Shown in pieces: positions 48,763 to 56,376 of a stretch of DNA of 64,000 bases. The notes beneath the pieces were generated by a model. It searched no databases, was not told the DNA's origin, and was given only the letters and a program-made list of their open reading frames with translations. The DNA is taken from positions 124,001 to 188,000 of the forward strand of contig NZ_BNAS01000001.1 of assembly GCF_014653785.1 (NCBI RefSeq), read 5' to 3'. Numbering within the stretch: the first letter of the stretch is position 1; each line of letters begins with the position of its first letter. A program made the position numbers and the translations under genes. The DNA is from Promicromonospora soli (GTDB lineage: Bacteria; Actinomycetota; Actinomycetes; Actinomycetales; Cellulomonadaceae).

Positions 48763-49228
48763 GATAGGGCTGGGTCCTCGACGAGTCCACCGCATGATCG
48801 ATGCGCAGCCGCATCGAGGGGTGGATGTCCAGCTCGTCGAGCCGGTCTACCGGCTGCCAGACGACCTCGCTCGACTCACCCGAGGTCCGCGCGGTTCCGC
48901 CGGTGACCACGCCGCGCATGCAGATGGAGAACTGCGCCCGGACCTCGCCGTCCGAGTACACGATCACGTGCCGGGGATCGGTGTAGATCCCGACCAGGCC
49001 CGTGATCCCCACGCGGTACCCGGTCTCCTCCTCGGTCTCCCGGATGCCCGCCTGACGCACGGTCTCCCCCGGGTCGATGCCCCCGCCCGGCAGTGCCCAG
49101 AGGTCGTTGTCGGTGCGATGGATGAGGAGCAGGCGTCCGGCATCGTCCTGCACAGCCACCGTGACCGAAGGAACGACGGAGTTCACGCGTGGCGCGGCCG
49201 GATCGTCGAAGTAGTCGGACCGGACCAT
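48755..49228 (-). CDS. Nudix hydrolase
   Basis: A 157-residue Nudix protein. The Nudix box is complete: GGGIDPGETVRQAGIRETEE followed by ETGY, with the metal-binding REtEEEtG core. The conserved N-terminal strand SVTVAVQDDAGRLLLIHRTD is present. Its likely substrates are nucleoside diphosphate derivatives or damaged nucleotides. ATG 49228 overlaps the stop of the XRE regulator gene by 1 nt (TGATG), so the two are translationally coupled. Confidence 0.9.
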   Translation of the reverse strand: MVRSDYFDDPAAPRVNSVVPSVTVAVQDDAGRLLLIHRTDNDLWALPGGGIDPGETVRQAGIRETEEETGYRVGITGLVGIYTDPRHVIVYSDGEVRAQFSICMRGVVTGGTARTSGESSEVVWQPVDRLDELDIHPSMRLRIDHAVDSSRTQPYLT

Positions 49229-49989
49229 CACGCAACCCTGCCCGAGTCCTCCGTCCGAGGCCAAGCCTCCAAGGGTTTTGCGGCGCTCCAGACCCGTTCG
49301 AACCCCGCCTGGTAGGCAGGCGCCATCGACGCCTCGGGGCCGTCCTTGAGATGCAGCAGCGGGTTGGCTCCGGCGGGCGAGCCCCACACGTGCGTGTTGA
49401 CCAGCAGGTCGTCGTCGAACCGGAAGGTCGTGGCGTAGAGGGTGCGGTCATGCAGCCGCACCTCGACCCCGGACGTGCCGAGCGCGGGCGCAAGGTAGGC
49501 CAGCACCAGCGCGATCCGGCCGGCGAGGCCCGTGCCGCCTTCCTCCTGGGTGCGCACGGCTACCGCGTCGCTCTCGGGGTCGCCGAGCAGCAGCCGGACC
49601 TGCACTCCGCGCGCCGCCATCGAGACGATCTCGGTGGTCAGGTCGAGAGTCTGGTCGGGCAGGAACGTCGCCGCGAAGGCGTGCAGCTCGAACCGCTGCT
49701 CCACTCCCGCCAGGAAGGCCCGCCAGGTCCCGGACGGCACGGCGCGCCGCGCCGGGTACACACCCACGATCTCCTGGGCGGCGGCCTCGGCCCGGTCGAC
49801 GTCGCCCCACAGCGCTGCGACGTCGCAGCCCAGCGCGTCGGACACCGCAACACGATGGCGCGGATGCGGCGTGCGGCCCTGGGCCACCCACCGCTCCACG
49901 GTCTTCGGGTCGACGCCGACGGCGGCCGCGAGCCGTACCTGGCTCAGGCCCGCCTGGCTCATCGCCGCGACAAGTCTCTGGTTCCTCAC
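49228..49989 (-). CDS. XRE-type regulator with PLD-like DUF5919 domain
   Basis: A 253-residue protein. The N-terminal helix-turn-helix (about 1-60) reads MSQAGLSQVRLAAAVGVDPK followed by TVERWVAQGR. The remaining 190 residues resemble a phospholipase-D-type fold without a catalytic HKD motif: the corresponding segment is RLHDRTLYATTFRFDDDLLV, followed by NTHVWGSPAG. It may sense a ligand rather than hydrolyse one. The coupled Nudix gene suggests a nucleotide-like effector, an inference from context. Inverted repeats just upstream (50003-50057) could be its operator. Confidence 0.8.
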   Translation of the reverse strand: MRNQRLVAAMSQAGLSQVRLAAAVGVDPKTVERWVAQGRTPHPRHRVAVSDALGCDVAALWGDVDRAEAAAQEIVGVYPARRAVPSGTWRAFLAGVEQRFELHAFAATFLPDQTLDLTTEIVSMAARGVQVRLLLGDPESDAVAVRTQEEGGTGLAGRIALVLAYLAPALGTSGVEVRLHDRTLYATTFRFDDDLLVNTHVWGSPAGANPLLHLKDGPEASMAPAYQAGFERVWSAAKPLEAWPRTEDSGRVA

Positions 49990-50002
49990 GTGTTACCCCC
50001 TA

Positions 50003-50057
50003 GGGACGTATCTATCACCGAAACGTCCCGGCCGCTGCCGATGGCACGTCCCGTGCC
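50003..50057. promoter_or_regulatory. Inverted repeats upstream of the XRE/Nudix operon
   Basis: gggacgt (50003-50009) and acgtccc (50023-50029) form a spaced inverted repeat, 14 bp from the regulator start. Nearby ggcacg-tcc-cgtgcc (50043-50057) is a second palindrome containing a third acgtccc. Autoregulation by the XRE protein is plausible. Confidence 0.4.
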
Positions 50058-50113
50058 CACGGCGCAGAGTGGTCTCGGCAGTCACCCCGCCCTACGCGTG
50101 TCCGGAGAGTCTC

Positions 50114-50401
50114 TTGAATCCCAGTGCGACGCAGTCGGTCACCGAACGTCTCGGCGATGTCATCGATCTTCTGCGGCACGTTCGAGCGGACTGGATCGAG
50201 GTCCTGACCGTCACGCCCGAACGTGTGTGCCTGCAGCCGTGGCACCTGGACGACGGCGAGAGCATCGCCCGCGCGCTCGGCCTCGACCACGCCATCGACC
50301 AGCGCATGCTGAACCCTGGGTACACGCTGTGGACCGGGACCTGGCGAGGTGTCGAGGTGCAGGTCCGCGGCGCGCTGCGCGCCGGGGTGCCGGTGTTCTG
50401 A
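50114..50401 (+). CDS. Small hypothetical protein
   Basis: A 95-residue protein with no recognised family. It starts at TTG 50114 behind a good ribosome site (GGAGAG). Sequence features include GDVIDLLRHVRADWIEVLTV, a tryptophan-rich middle (VCLQPWHLDDGES) and GYTLWTGTWRGVEVQVRG. It is divergent from the XRE regulator gene and could share its operator region. Codon use is like its neighbours. The TTG start lowers confidence. Confidence 0.5.
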   Translation: MNPSATQSVTERLGDVIDLLRHVRADWIEVLTVTPERVCLQPWHLDDGESIARALGLDHAIDQRMLNPGYTLWTGTWRGVEVQVRGALRAGVPVF

Positions 50402-50412
50402 CCCCGTCGCCC

Positions 50413-50446
50413 GGGCACGGGCACGGGCCCGGGCCCGGGCCCGGGC
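50413..50446. repeat. GGGCNC hexanucleotide repeat
   Basis: Nearly six tandem copies: two of gggcac, three of gggccc, and a partial. The gggccc units are self-complementary and can form a hairpin or slip during replication. It begins 12 bp after the small gene's stop. Confidence 0.85.
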
Positions 50447-50475
50447 TACAGCCGGGCGTGAGCGCGACGTCGCAC

Positions 50476-50492
50476 ATTCGAATTTTTCGAAT
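50476..50492. promoter_or_regulatory. Palindromic operator candidate before the antitoxin gene
   Basis: attcgaa-ttt-ttcgaat is a perfect 7-bp inverted repeat that ends 13 bp before the antitoxin ATG. This position is typical for autoregulatory operators of toxin-antitoxin loci. Confidence 0.5.
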
Positions 50493-50505
50493 TCGACTGG
50501 GTGGC

Positions 50506-50955
50506 ATGACCGCACTCGATAGCCGCACGGTGGTCCCCGAAGAGCGCGACGCAGATGCGTTGACAATGCTGGCCGACACACTCGCTTCCGTCTCGGCGGC
50601 AGAGATCGTCGTGCGCGACGGCGCCCGAGCCCCGATCCCTGGCGACCTTGTGGAACTACTCCGCGACGCGGTATCAAATCTCGCGTCAGGTCGTGCCGTC
50701 ACGCTCACAACCCGGGACTCAGTGCTCACAACGCAAGCCGCAGCAAATCTGCTCGGCGTCTCTCGGCCCACGCTTGTGCGCCTGCTCGACCAGCACCTGA
50801 TCCCCTACACGCAGCCCCAGACACATCGACGTGTCCTCCTTGCCGACGTCCTCGCTTACCGGGCGAAGCTGCGGGAGCAGCAGGGCCGCGCTCTCCAGGA
50901 GATGGCCGACGAGGCCCAGCAGGACGGGCTCACCGGATTCGTCGAGACCCGGTAA
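50506..50955 (+). CDS. HTH antitoxin of a PIN-type toxin-antitoxin pair
   Basis: A 149-residue DNA-binding protein. The C-terminal half is an excisionase-type helix-turn-helix (TTQAAANLLGVSRPTLVRLL, then DQHLIPYTQPQTHRRVLLADVLAYR), the usual antitoxin partner of the RAVLDTCVL class of PIN toxins. The N-terminal half (ADALTMLADTLASVSAAEIV) is helical. The ATG at 50506 follows a modest site (GGGTGG). It is upstream of, and 7 nt from, the broken toxin gene, so it is an orphan antitoxin unless a copy of the toxin is elsewhere. Confidence 0.82.
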   Translation: MTALDSRTVVPEERDADALTMLADTLASVSAAEIVVRDGARAPIPGDLVELLRDAVSNLASGRAVTLTTRDSVLTTQAAANLLGVSRPTLVRLLDQHLIPYTQPQTHRRVLLADVLAYRAKLREQQGRALQEMADEAQQDGLTGFVETR

Positions 50956-50962
50956 GGCGGCC

Positions 50963-51045
50963 ATGCAGAGAGCCGTCCTGGATACCTGTGTCCTGCTGCC
51001 CATCAACCTGTGCGACACGCTCCTCACGCTGGCCTATCGCGACCA
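50963..51045 (+). pseudogene. Truncated PIN-domain toxin remnant
   Basis: The start MQRAVLDTCVLLPINLCDTL is the N-terminus of a VapC-like PIN toxin, with the first catalytic Asp in the VLDTCVL strand. After about residue 28 (LTLAYRDQF) the sequence no longer resembles the family; intact relatives have about 190 residues with further acidic residues. The frame happens to stay open, but it runs into unrelated sequence upstream of and across the PAC2 gene. A different frame (51043-51180, ending GFVDSIAGFAPDSDPRADAG) is coding-like just downstream. A deletion in this interval is the simplest explanation. Confidence 0.7.
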
Positions 51046-51251
51046 GTTCTGTCGAGGTACCGCAACCCGCCTATGGGGCTCATCGATCTCCTGGGTCGCC
51101 TCAAGCCGTTCGTCCCTGGATTCGTCGATTCGATCGCAGGCTTCGCACCTGACAGCGATCCACGCGCCGACGCCGGGTGACCAATTCGCCCGTGCGCGAA
51201 CGTGGCCGCGCCCCTGGTCACGTAGAGCGCCCCACACCCTAGGCTGGGGGG

Positions 51252-52130
51252 ATGACCGACGCGCATCACGAGCAGCCGGAGCAGGCCTCGCCTCGCCAGA
51301 CCGTGCTCCTCGCTGCCTTCGAAGGTTGGAACGACGCGGGCAGCGCCGCAACGACGGCGCTCACGCACTTGGCCGAGGTGTGGGGCGCCGAGAAGGTGAC
51401 CGAGCTCGACCCCGAGGAGTTCCACGACTTCCAGGTCAACAGGCCGTACATCTCGCTGGACGACGACGGCAAACGCTCCATCACCTGGCCCACGACGACC
51501 GTGTCGGTGGCCCAGGTGGGCGAGCGCAAGGTGGTGCTGGTGCACGGCGTCGAACCGTCGATGCGCTGGCGCAAGTACTGCGAGGAGCTGTTGAAGGTCG
51601 CGGACGAGATGGGGGTCCGGACCGTCATCACGCTCGGCGCGCTCCTGGCCGACGTGCCGCACACGCGGCCGATCCCGATGACCGCGACGTCGGACAGCGT
51701 GGGCCTGCAGTCCGTGCTCGACATCGAGGCGAACACCTACCAGGGCCCGACCGGGATCGTGGGGGTGCTGCAGCACGAGGCGGCGCAGCTGGGCCTGCAG
51801 TCGGTCAGCCTGTGGGCGGCCGTGCCGCACTACGTGGCCAACCCGCCGTCGCCCAAGGCGACACTCGCGATCCTCACGCGCGTGGAGGAGATCCTCGGCG
51901 AGTCAGTCCCGATGGGCGAGCTGCCCGACGACGCCGCCGCGTGGCAGCACGGTGTGGACGAGCTGGCGTCCGAGGACTCGGAGATCTCCGAGTACGTGGC
52001 CCAGCTCGAGGAGGCGAAGGACACGGCGGAGCTCCCTGAGGCGTCCGGTGACGCGATCGCGCGCGAGTTCGAACGCTACCTGCGCCGACGCGACATCGGC
52101 GGCAAGGACAGCGGGCCCGAGAAGCTCTGA
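51252..52130 (+). CDS. PAC2-family protein
   Basis: A 292-residue protein of the PAC2 (proteasome-assembly-chaperone-like) family. It has the typical start VLLAAFEGWNDAGSAATTAL, the core ITLGALLADVPHTRPIPMTA and PTGIVGVLQHEAAQLGLQSV, and a C-terminal acidic helix (SEISEYVAQLEEAKDT). The family relates to eukaryotic proteasome assembly factors, but in actinobacteria its function is unproven. The M. tuberculosis counterpart (Rv2125) is in the same neighbourhood as mshC and the proteasome. TAGGCT shortly before the ATG at 51252 suggests a near-leaderless promoter. Confidence 0.9.
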   Translation: MTDAHHEQPEQASPRQTVLLAAFEGWNDAGSAATTALTHLAEVWGAEKVTELDPEEFHDFQVNRPYISLDDDGKRSITWPTTTVSVAQVGERKVVLVHGVEPSMRWRKYCEELLKVADEMGVRTVITLGALLADVPHTRPIPMTATSDSVGLQSVLDIEANTYQGPTGIVGVLQHEAAQLGLQSVSLWAAVPHYVANPPSPKATLAILTRVEEILGESVPMGELPDDAAAWQHGVDELASEDSEISEYVAQLEEAKDTAELPEASGDAIAREFERYLRRRDIGGKDSGPEKL

Positions 52131-52143
52131 TCGTCCTCAGCAC

Positions 52144-52175
52144 AAAGGCCTGGGCCCCGAGGGGCTCAGGCCTTT
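52144..52175. terminator. Bidirectional terminator after the PAC2 gene
   Basis: A 14-bp stem (aaaggcctg with caggccttt, extended by ggccc/gggct) with a CGAG tetraloop. A-rich before and T-rich after, so it can terminate in both directions between the PAC2 gene and the minus-strand small gene. Confidence 0.85.
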
Positions 52176-52197
52176 GGCATCTCGGTTCGGCGTGGGT

Positions 52198-52413
52198 TCA
52201 CGCGCTGTTCGAGATGGGCTCGATCCGTACTCCGGCGTCCGGACCGTGGAAGCCCACCCATGTCTCGACGCACCGTGCGGCGTCCTCGACTCGGTCGTAG
52301 ACCGGCGCGTATCCCGGTCCGTTGCGCACCACTCGATAGCGTGTTCTGCACCGGGGCGTCGTCGTGACGGTGACCCGGGTCTCACCCGTGAAGTCTTCCT
52401 CGTACTCCGTCAT
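52198..52413 (-). CDS. Small hypothetical protein
   Basis: A 71-residue product beginning MTEYEEDFTGETRVTVTTTP. No family is recognised; it has alternating charged and hydrophobic residues and two cysteines. ATG 52413 is used; ATG 52422 would add three residues. It lies between a bidirectional terminator and mshC, which it does not overlap. Expression is uncertain, but the frame has coding-like third-position GC. Confidence 0.5.
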   Translation of the reverse strand: MTEYEEDFTGETRVTVTTTPRCRTRYRVVRNGPGYAPVYDRVEDAARCVETWVGFHGPDAGVRIEPISNSA

Positions 52414-52524
52414 GGTCACCATCCTGCCCCGGGTTAAATGCAAACGGAAGCAGGGGCCAAAACTAACCTGACGAGCGCCCGGCGTGGCTCTGGCCTACCT
52501 GTCGGAAACCGGGCCGCCGAACGG

Positions 52525-53886
52525 TCAGAGACGCACTCCGAGCAGGGCATTCACCGTGCGGGCCAGGACGCCGGGAGCGCCCTCCTCGTCGGCGGACGTG
52601 TCCCTCGACGGCTCCAGGGCCAGGTCCGCCCAGGCGTCGACGGCGGCCAGCGCGGCCGGAGCGTCGAGGTCGTTCGCCAGAGCCGCGCGGACCGCGGCCA
52701 GGGTCTCGTCGGCCGACGGGCCGCCGTTGCCGGACACCGCGTCGCGCCACCGCACGAGCCGCGCCTCGCCCGCCGGCAGCGAGGTCTCGTCCCACTCCCA
52801 CTCGGTGCGGTAGTGGTGGGCCAGCAGGGCCAGCCGGATCGCCATGGGGTCGTGCCCGGCGTCACGCAGACGCGACACCAGCACCAGGTTGCCGAGCGAC
52901 TTGCTCATCTTCTCGCCTTGATAGGCGACCAGGCCCGCGTGCACGTGCGTGCGGGCACCTGCCCGCTCGCCGCCCTCGGGAGCGGACCCGCCGCCGGGAG
53001 CAGACCCATCGGGAGCAGCCCCGCCGTGGGGCCCCGAACACAGGACGCGCAGGTGCGACGTCGACATCTCGTGGTGCGGGAACAGCAGGTCCGTGCCGCC
53101 GCCCTGCACGTCGAACCGCTCCCCCGCCGACAGGCCGAGCCCGTCGCGCGCGATCACGGCGCACTCGATGTGCCAGCCCGGGCGGCCGCTGCCGAGCGGG
53201 CCGCCGTCCCAGGCCGGTTCACCGGGGCGCTCGCGGCGCCACATCAGCGGGTCCAGCGGGTCCTTCTTGCCCTCCCGGTCCGGATCGCCGCCGCGTTCGG
53301 CGAACGTTGCCAGCGCCTGCTCGCGGTCGAGGTGGGCGACCGAGCCGAAGCCGGGGTCGGCGGTGAGGTCCGCGTACACGTCACCCAGGTCCGGCGTCGA
53401 CCCGCCGGCGCCGGGCTCGAGCGGGACGCGGTAGGCGGCTCCGGACTCGATCATGGCCGCCACGGCCCGCGCGACGTCGGGGATCGACTCCACGGCACCC
53501 GTCCACGTCCCCGGCGGTATGACGCCGAGCGCCGTCATGTCCTCGCCGAACAGCGCCGTCTGGGCGGCGGCAAGCTCACGCCAGTCCATACCGGTCGCCT
53601 CCGCGCGCTCCAGCAGCGGGTCGTCGACGTCGGTCACGTTCGAGGCGTAGATGACGTCCTTGCCCGCGTCGCGCCAGGCGCGAACCAGCAGGTCGAACGC
53701 GACGTAGGTGTTCGCGTGCCCGATGTGCGTGGCGTCGTACGGGGTGATGCCGCACGCGTACAGCCGGGCCTGCGGCCCCGGCGCCGCCTCGACGAGCTCA
53801 CCCGACGAGGAGTCGTGGACCCGCACCGGCGCGGGTGCGGGAGAGCCGGGAAGCTGCGGGACTTGGGGTGTGGGCCAGGCGTGCAC
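52525..53886 (-). CDS. mshC: Mycothiol cysteine ligase (L-Cys:GlcN-Ins ligase)
   Basis: MshC joins cysteine to GlcN-inositol in mycothiol biosynthesis, using ATP and a fold related to cysteinyl-tRNA synthetase. The distinguishing ACGITPYDATHIGHANTYVA segment contains the HIGH motif. KMSKSLGN is the second ATP motif, and the zinc/cysteine site is in the WHIECAVIARDGLG and LFPHHEMS regions. GTG 53886 gives the family start VHAWPTPQVPQLPG; an ATG at 53916 would add ten residues. A glycine-rich insertion (PDGSAPGGGSAPEGGERAGA) lies before the KMSKS domain. This confirms an actinobacterial redox system; mshA, B and D are not in the window. Confidence 0.95.
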   Translation of the reverse strand: MHAWPTPQVPQLPGSPAPAPVRVHDSSSGELVEAAPGPQARLYACGITPYDATHIGHANTYVAFDLLVRAWRDAGKDVIYASNVTDVDDPLLERAEATGMDWRELAAAQTALFGEDMTALGVIPPGTWTGAVESIPDVARAVAAMIESGAAYRVPLEPGAGGSTPDLGDVYADLTADPGFGSVAHLDREQALATFAERGGDPDREGKKDPLDPLMWRRERPGEPAWDGGPLGSGRPGWHIECAVIARDGLGLSAGERFDVQGGGTDLLFPHHEMSTSHLRVLCSGPHGGAAPDGSAPGGGSAPEGGERAGARTHVHAGLVAYQGEKMSKSLGNLVLVSRLRDAGHDPMAIRLALLAHHYRTEWEWDETSLPAGEARLVRWRDAVSGNGGPSADETLAAVRAALANDLDAPAALAAVDAWADLALEPSRDTSADEEGAPGVLARTVNALLGVRL

Positions 53887-53949
53887 GCGACCAACGATAA
53901 CCGCCACTACCGACACCCCCTGACCAGATCAGGGCCCTGGGAGTGTGTC

Positions 53950-54870
53950 CTACGCGATGCCGCCGTGCGGCTCGATGTTGCCCGACAGCAGGAGCCACAC
54001 GACCACGCCGGCGAGCGCGAACCGGTAGTACACGAACGGCTTGTAGGAGTAGTTCCCGATGATCTTGAGGAACCCGATGATGACCGCGTACCCGACGCCG
54101 AACGCGACGATCGTCGCGATGATCGTGGCGCCCCAGCCGGGCGCCCCCGCGGGTATCGGCTCGCCGAGGGTCTTGAACAGCTGGTAGAAGCCCGAGCCGA
54201 GCACCGCGGGCAGCGCCAGCAGGAACGAGTAGTCCGCGGCCGCCTTCCGGGTGAAGCCCATGGCCAGGCCGGCGGTGATGGTGCCGCCGGAGCGGGACAC
54301 GCCCGGCACGAGGGCCAGCGCCTGGGCCAGGCCGAAGGTGATGGCGCTGCGCCCCGTCAGGGACGTCAGCTCGCGCTCCTGACGGCCGAAGATGTCGGCG
54401 AGGAGCAGCAGCAGGCCGAAGAACGTGAGCGTGAAGACGGTGAGCCAGAGGTTGCGGAGCGTGGTCTCGATGTAGTCCTCGAACAGGAGCCCGAGCAGCA
54501 CGATCGGGATCGAGCCGAAGATGATGTACCAGCCCATCGCGGCGTCGTGGTTCGCGATGACACCGGGGCGGCTGTGCCGCACGTCGACCGAGCCGGGGCG
54601 TGGCCCCAAACCGACACGGGCGCGCCAGCCGCGGCCGTTCGCACCGGAGAGCGCCTTGAACCAGGCGACGAGGATCGTCCCGATCTTCTGGCGGTAGTAG
54701 ATGATCACCGCCGCCTCGGTGCCGATCTGGGTGATGGCGGTGAAGGCAGCGCCGGGATCGCTCGAACCGATCAGCTCGCCGACGATCCGCAGGTGCGCGG
54801 ACGACGAGATCGGCAGGAACTCGGTCAGGCCCTGAACCAGGCCCAGAAGGATCGCTTCCCACGCAGTCAC
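53950..54870 (-). CDS. uppP: Undecaprenyl-diphosphatase
   Basis: UppP recycles the lipid carrier undecaprenyl pyrophosphate for peptidoglycan synthesis and confers bacitracin tolerance. The 306-residue membrane protein has the two active-site regions GLTEFLPISSSAHLRIVGEL and VPGVSRSGGTITAGLAMGF with catalytic Glu, Ser and Arg. Eight or so helices are visible. GTG 54870 gives the family start VTAWEAILLGLVQG; GTG 54882 is possible. It diverges from the aldo/keto reductase gene. A loop of about 30 residues (ANGRGWRARVGLGPRPGSVD) is longer than in E. coli. Confidence 0.95.
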   Translation of the reverse strand: MTAWEAILLGLVQGLTEFLPISSSAHLRIVGELIGSSDPGAAFTAITQIGTEAAVIIYYRQKIGTILVAWFKALSGANGRGWRARVGLGPRPGSVDVRHSRPGVIANHDAAMGWYIIFGSIPIVLLGLLFEDYIETTLRNLWLTVFTLTFFGLLLLLADIFGRQERELTSLTGRSAITFGLAQALALVPGVSRSGGTITAGLAMGFTRKAAADYSFLLALPAVLGSGFYQLFKTLGEPIPAGAPGWGATIIATIVAFGVGYAVIIGFLKIIGNYSYKPFVYYRFALAGVVVWLLLSGNIEPHGGIA

Positions 54871-54938
54871 GGGCCGTGACACTACCCCACGGCGCGCCTC
54901 CGGACGCACCCGCGGGGGCCGCAGGTAGCCTGCCGCAC

Positions 54939-55913
54939 ATGGAACGACGCCGCGTGGGCAGATCGGGCCTGCGGGTCTCTGAACTCGGGCTCGGAACCAT
55001 GACATGGGGCCGCGACACCGACGAGATCGACGCGGCCGAGCAGGTACGGGACTTCCTCGACGCCGGCGGCACCCTGGTCGACACGGCCGCCAGCTACGCC
55101 GACGGCGACGCCGAGCGGATCATCGGCACCCTGCTGTCCGGAAAGGTGGCGCGCCACGAGGTGGTCCTCGCCACCAAGGCGGGCATCCGCTCCGAGTCCC
55201 GGCCCGACGGCGGCCCGGGCCGCGTCGTGGACGCCTCTCGCGGCGGCCTGCTCGACAGCCTCGACGAGTCGCTCGTGCGCATGGGCACCGACCACGTGGA
55301 CCTGTTCCTCGTGGCCTGTCCCGACCCGAACACGTCGCTCGAGGAGACGTGCAATGCGCTGCGTATCGCGGTGACCAGCGGGCGCGCCCGGTACGTGGGC
55401 CTGAGCAACCACCCGGGCTGGGCCACTGCCCGCATGGCCACGCTGCTCGAGCCGGACATCGGCCTGGCCGCCGTCGAGCTCGAGTACTCCCTGCTGCAGC
55501 GGGGCGTTGAGCGCGACGTCGTACCCGCCGCCGACGCCCTCGGGGCCGGGCTGCTCGCCTGGTCCCCGCTGGGGCGCGGCGTGCTCACCGGCAAGTACCG
55601 GCGCGCCATCCCCGCGGACTCCCGGGCCGCCGGCGCCCTGGCGGGCTTCGTCCAGCCGTACCTGGAGGGGCCGGCGTCCGCCGTCGTCGAGGCCGTGGCG
55701 ACCGCCGCCGAAGGGCTGGGCCGCACCGCGGGAGAGGTCGCCATCGCGTGGCTCCTGGAGCGCGAGGCCATCGCGTCGGCGATCGTGGGCGCACGCACGC
55801 CCGCCCAGCTCCGTTCGTCGCTGGAAGCCGTGACCCTCGAGCTGCCGTACGAGGTGCATGCCGCGCTCGACGACGTCTCCGCGCCCGAGATCGGCTACCC
55901 GGAACGCTGGTGA
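54939..55913 (+). CDS. Aldo/keto reductase-like protein
   Basis: A 324-residue barrel protein of the AKR superfamily. The N-terminus RRVGRSGLRVSELGLGTMTW and the coenzyme-binding end (LEREAIASAIVGARTPAQLR) are typical. Asp, Tyr and Lys of the tetrad appear in VDTAASYADGDAE and VVLATKAGI, but the usual His (LHxPD) position reads LVACPDP, so the catalytic His is absent. The protein may be inactive or act on an unusual substrate. TAGCCT 7 nt before the ATG suggests a leaderless mRNA. It diverges from uppP. Confidence 0.85.
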   Translation: MERRRVGRSGLRVSELGLGTMTWGRDTDEIDAAEQVRDFLDAGGTLVDTAASYADGDAERIIGTLLSGKVARHEVVLATKAGIRSESRPDGGPGRVVDASRGGLLDSLDESLVRMGTDHVDLFLVACPDPNTSLEETCNALRIAVTSGRARYVGLSNHPGWATARMATLLEPDIGLAAVELEYSLLQRGVERDVVPAADALGAGLLAWSPLGRGVLTGKYRRAIPADSRAAGALAGFVQPYLEGPASAVVEAVATAAEGLGRTAGEVAIAWLLEREAIASAIVGARTPAQLRSSLEAVTLELPYEVHAALDDVSAPEIGYPERW

Positions 55914-55935
55914 CCGTGCCCCTGCCCGTGCCTGA

Positions 55936-56259
55936 TCAGCGCTGCTGCGCAGGCTGCGGCTCGTCCTCCTCGATCTCCTCCACGTCGCCCAGGTCGTCGT
56001 CGAAGTCGATGTCTTCGAGGTCCTCGTCCTCGTCGTCCTCTTCGTCGTCCTCGTCGACCTCGTCGGCCAGGTAGAACGGCGTCACCTCGCCGAACACGGT
56101 GGCCAAGGAGTCCTCGTACACCTCGTAGGCGTCGGCGAGTACGTCGTAGGCGTCGTCTACTGCGGGGTCGTCGTCACTCCGGCGAGTGGCGACCGCGTGA
56201 TGGTGGGCCTCGAGTGCGGCTACGAGGCGGTCGAGCGCGGCACGCGGATCAACGGTCAT
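55936..56259 (-). CDS. Small acidic protein of unknown function
   Basis: A 107-residue protein. The N-terminal 70 residues are helical (VDPRAALDRLVAALEAHHHA, then YDVLADAYEVYEDSLATVFG), followed by a strongly acidic tail (DEDDEEDDEDEDLEDIDFDD). Similar short proteins, sometimes labelled primosomal protein, occur next to mshC/uppP in actinobacteria; the label is not supported. ATG 56259 is the start. It is convergent with the aldo/keto reductase gene and divergent from the DUF5703 gene. Confidence 0.7.
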   Translation of the reverse strand: MTVDPRAALDRLVAALEAHHHAVATRRSDDDPAVDDAYDVLADAYEVYEDSLATVFGEVTPFYLADEVDEDDEEDDEDEDLEDIDFDDDLGDVEEIEEDEPQPAQQR

Positions 56260-56376
56260 GCCTTGAAGGTAGCGCCCCATGGGCCACAATGGGCAGACGA
56301 AATTTGTTGCTGTCACCGCTCTGCAACGAAAACGGCATAAACTGACCTCACCCGCGACCCGAGGACGGTGCATCAG

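Noticed and set aside
50831-52039. Long plus-strand frame running from the antitoxin through the toxin into the PAC2 gene
   Set aside because: It is out of frame with the PAC2 protein; only the 28 codons from 50963 resemble a real toxin.
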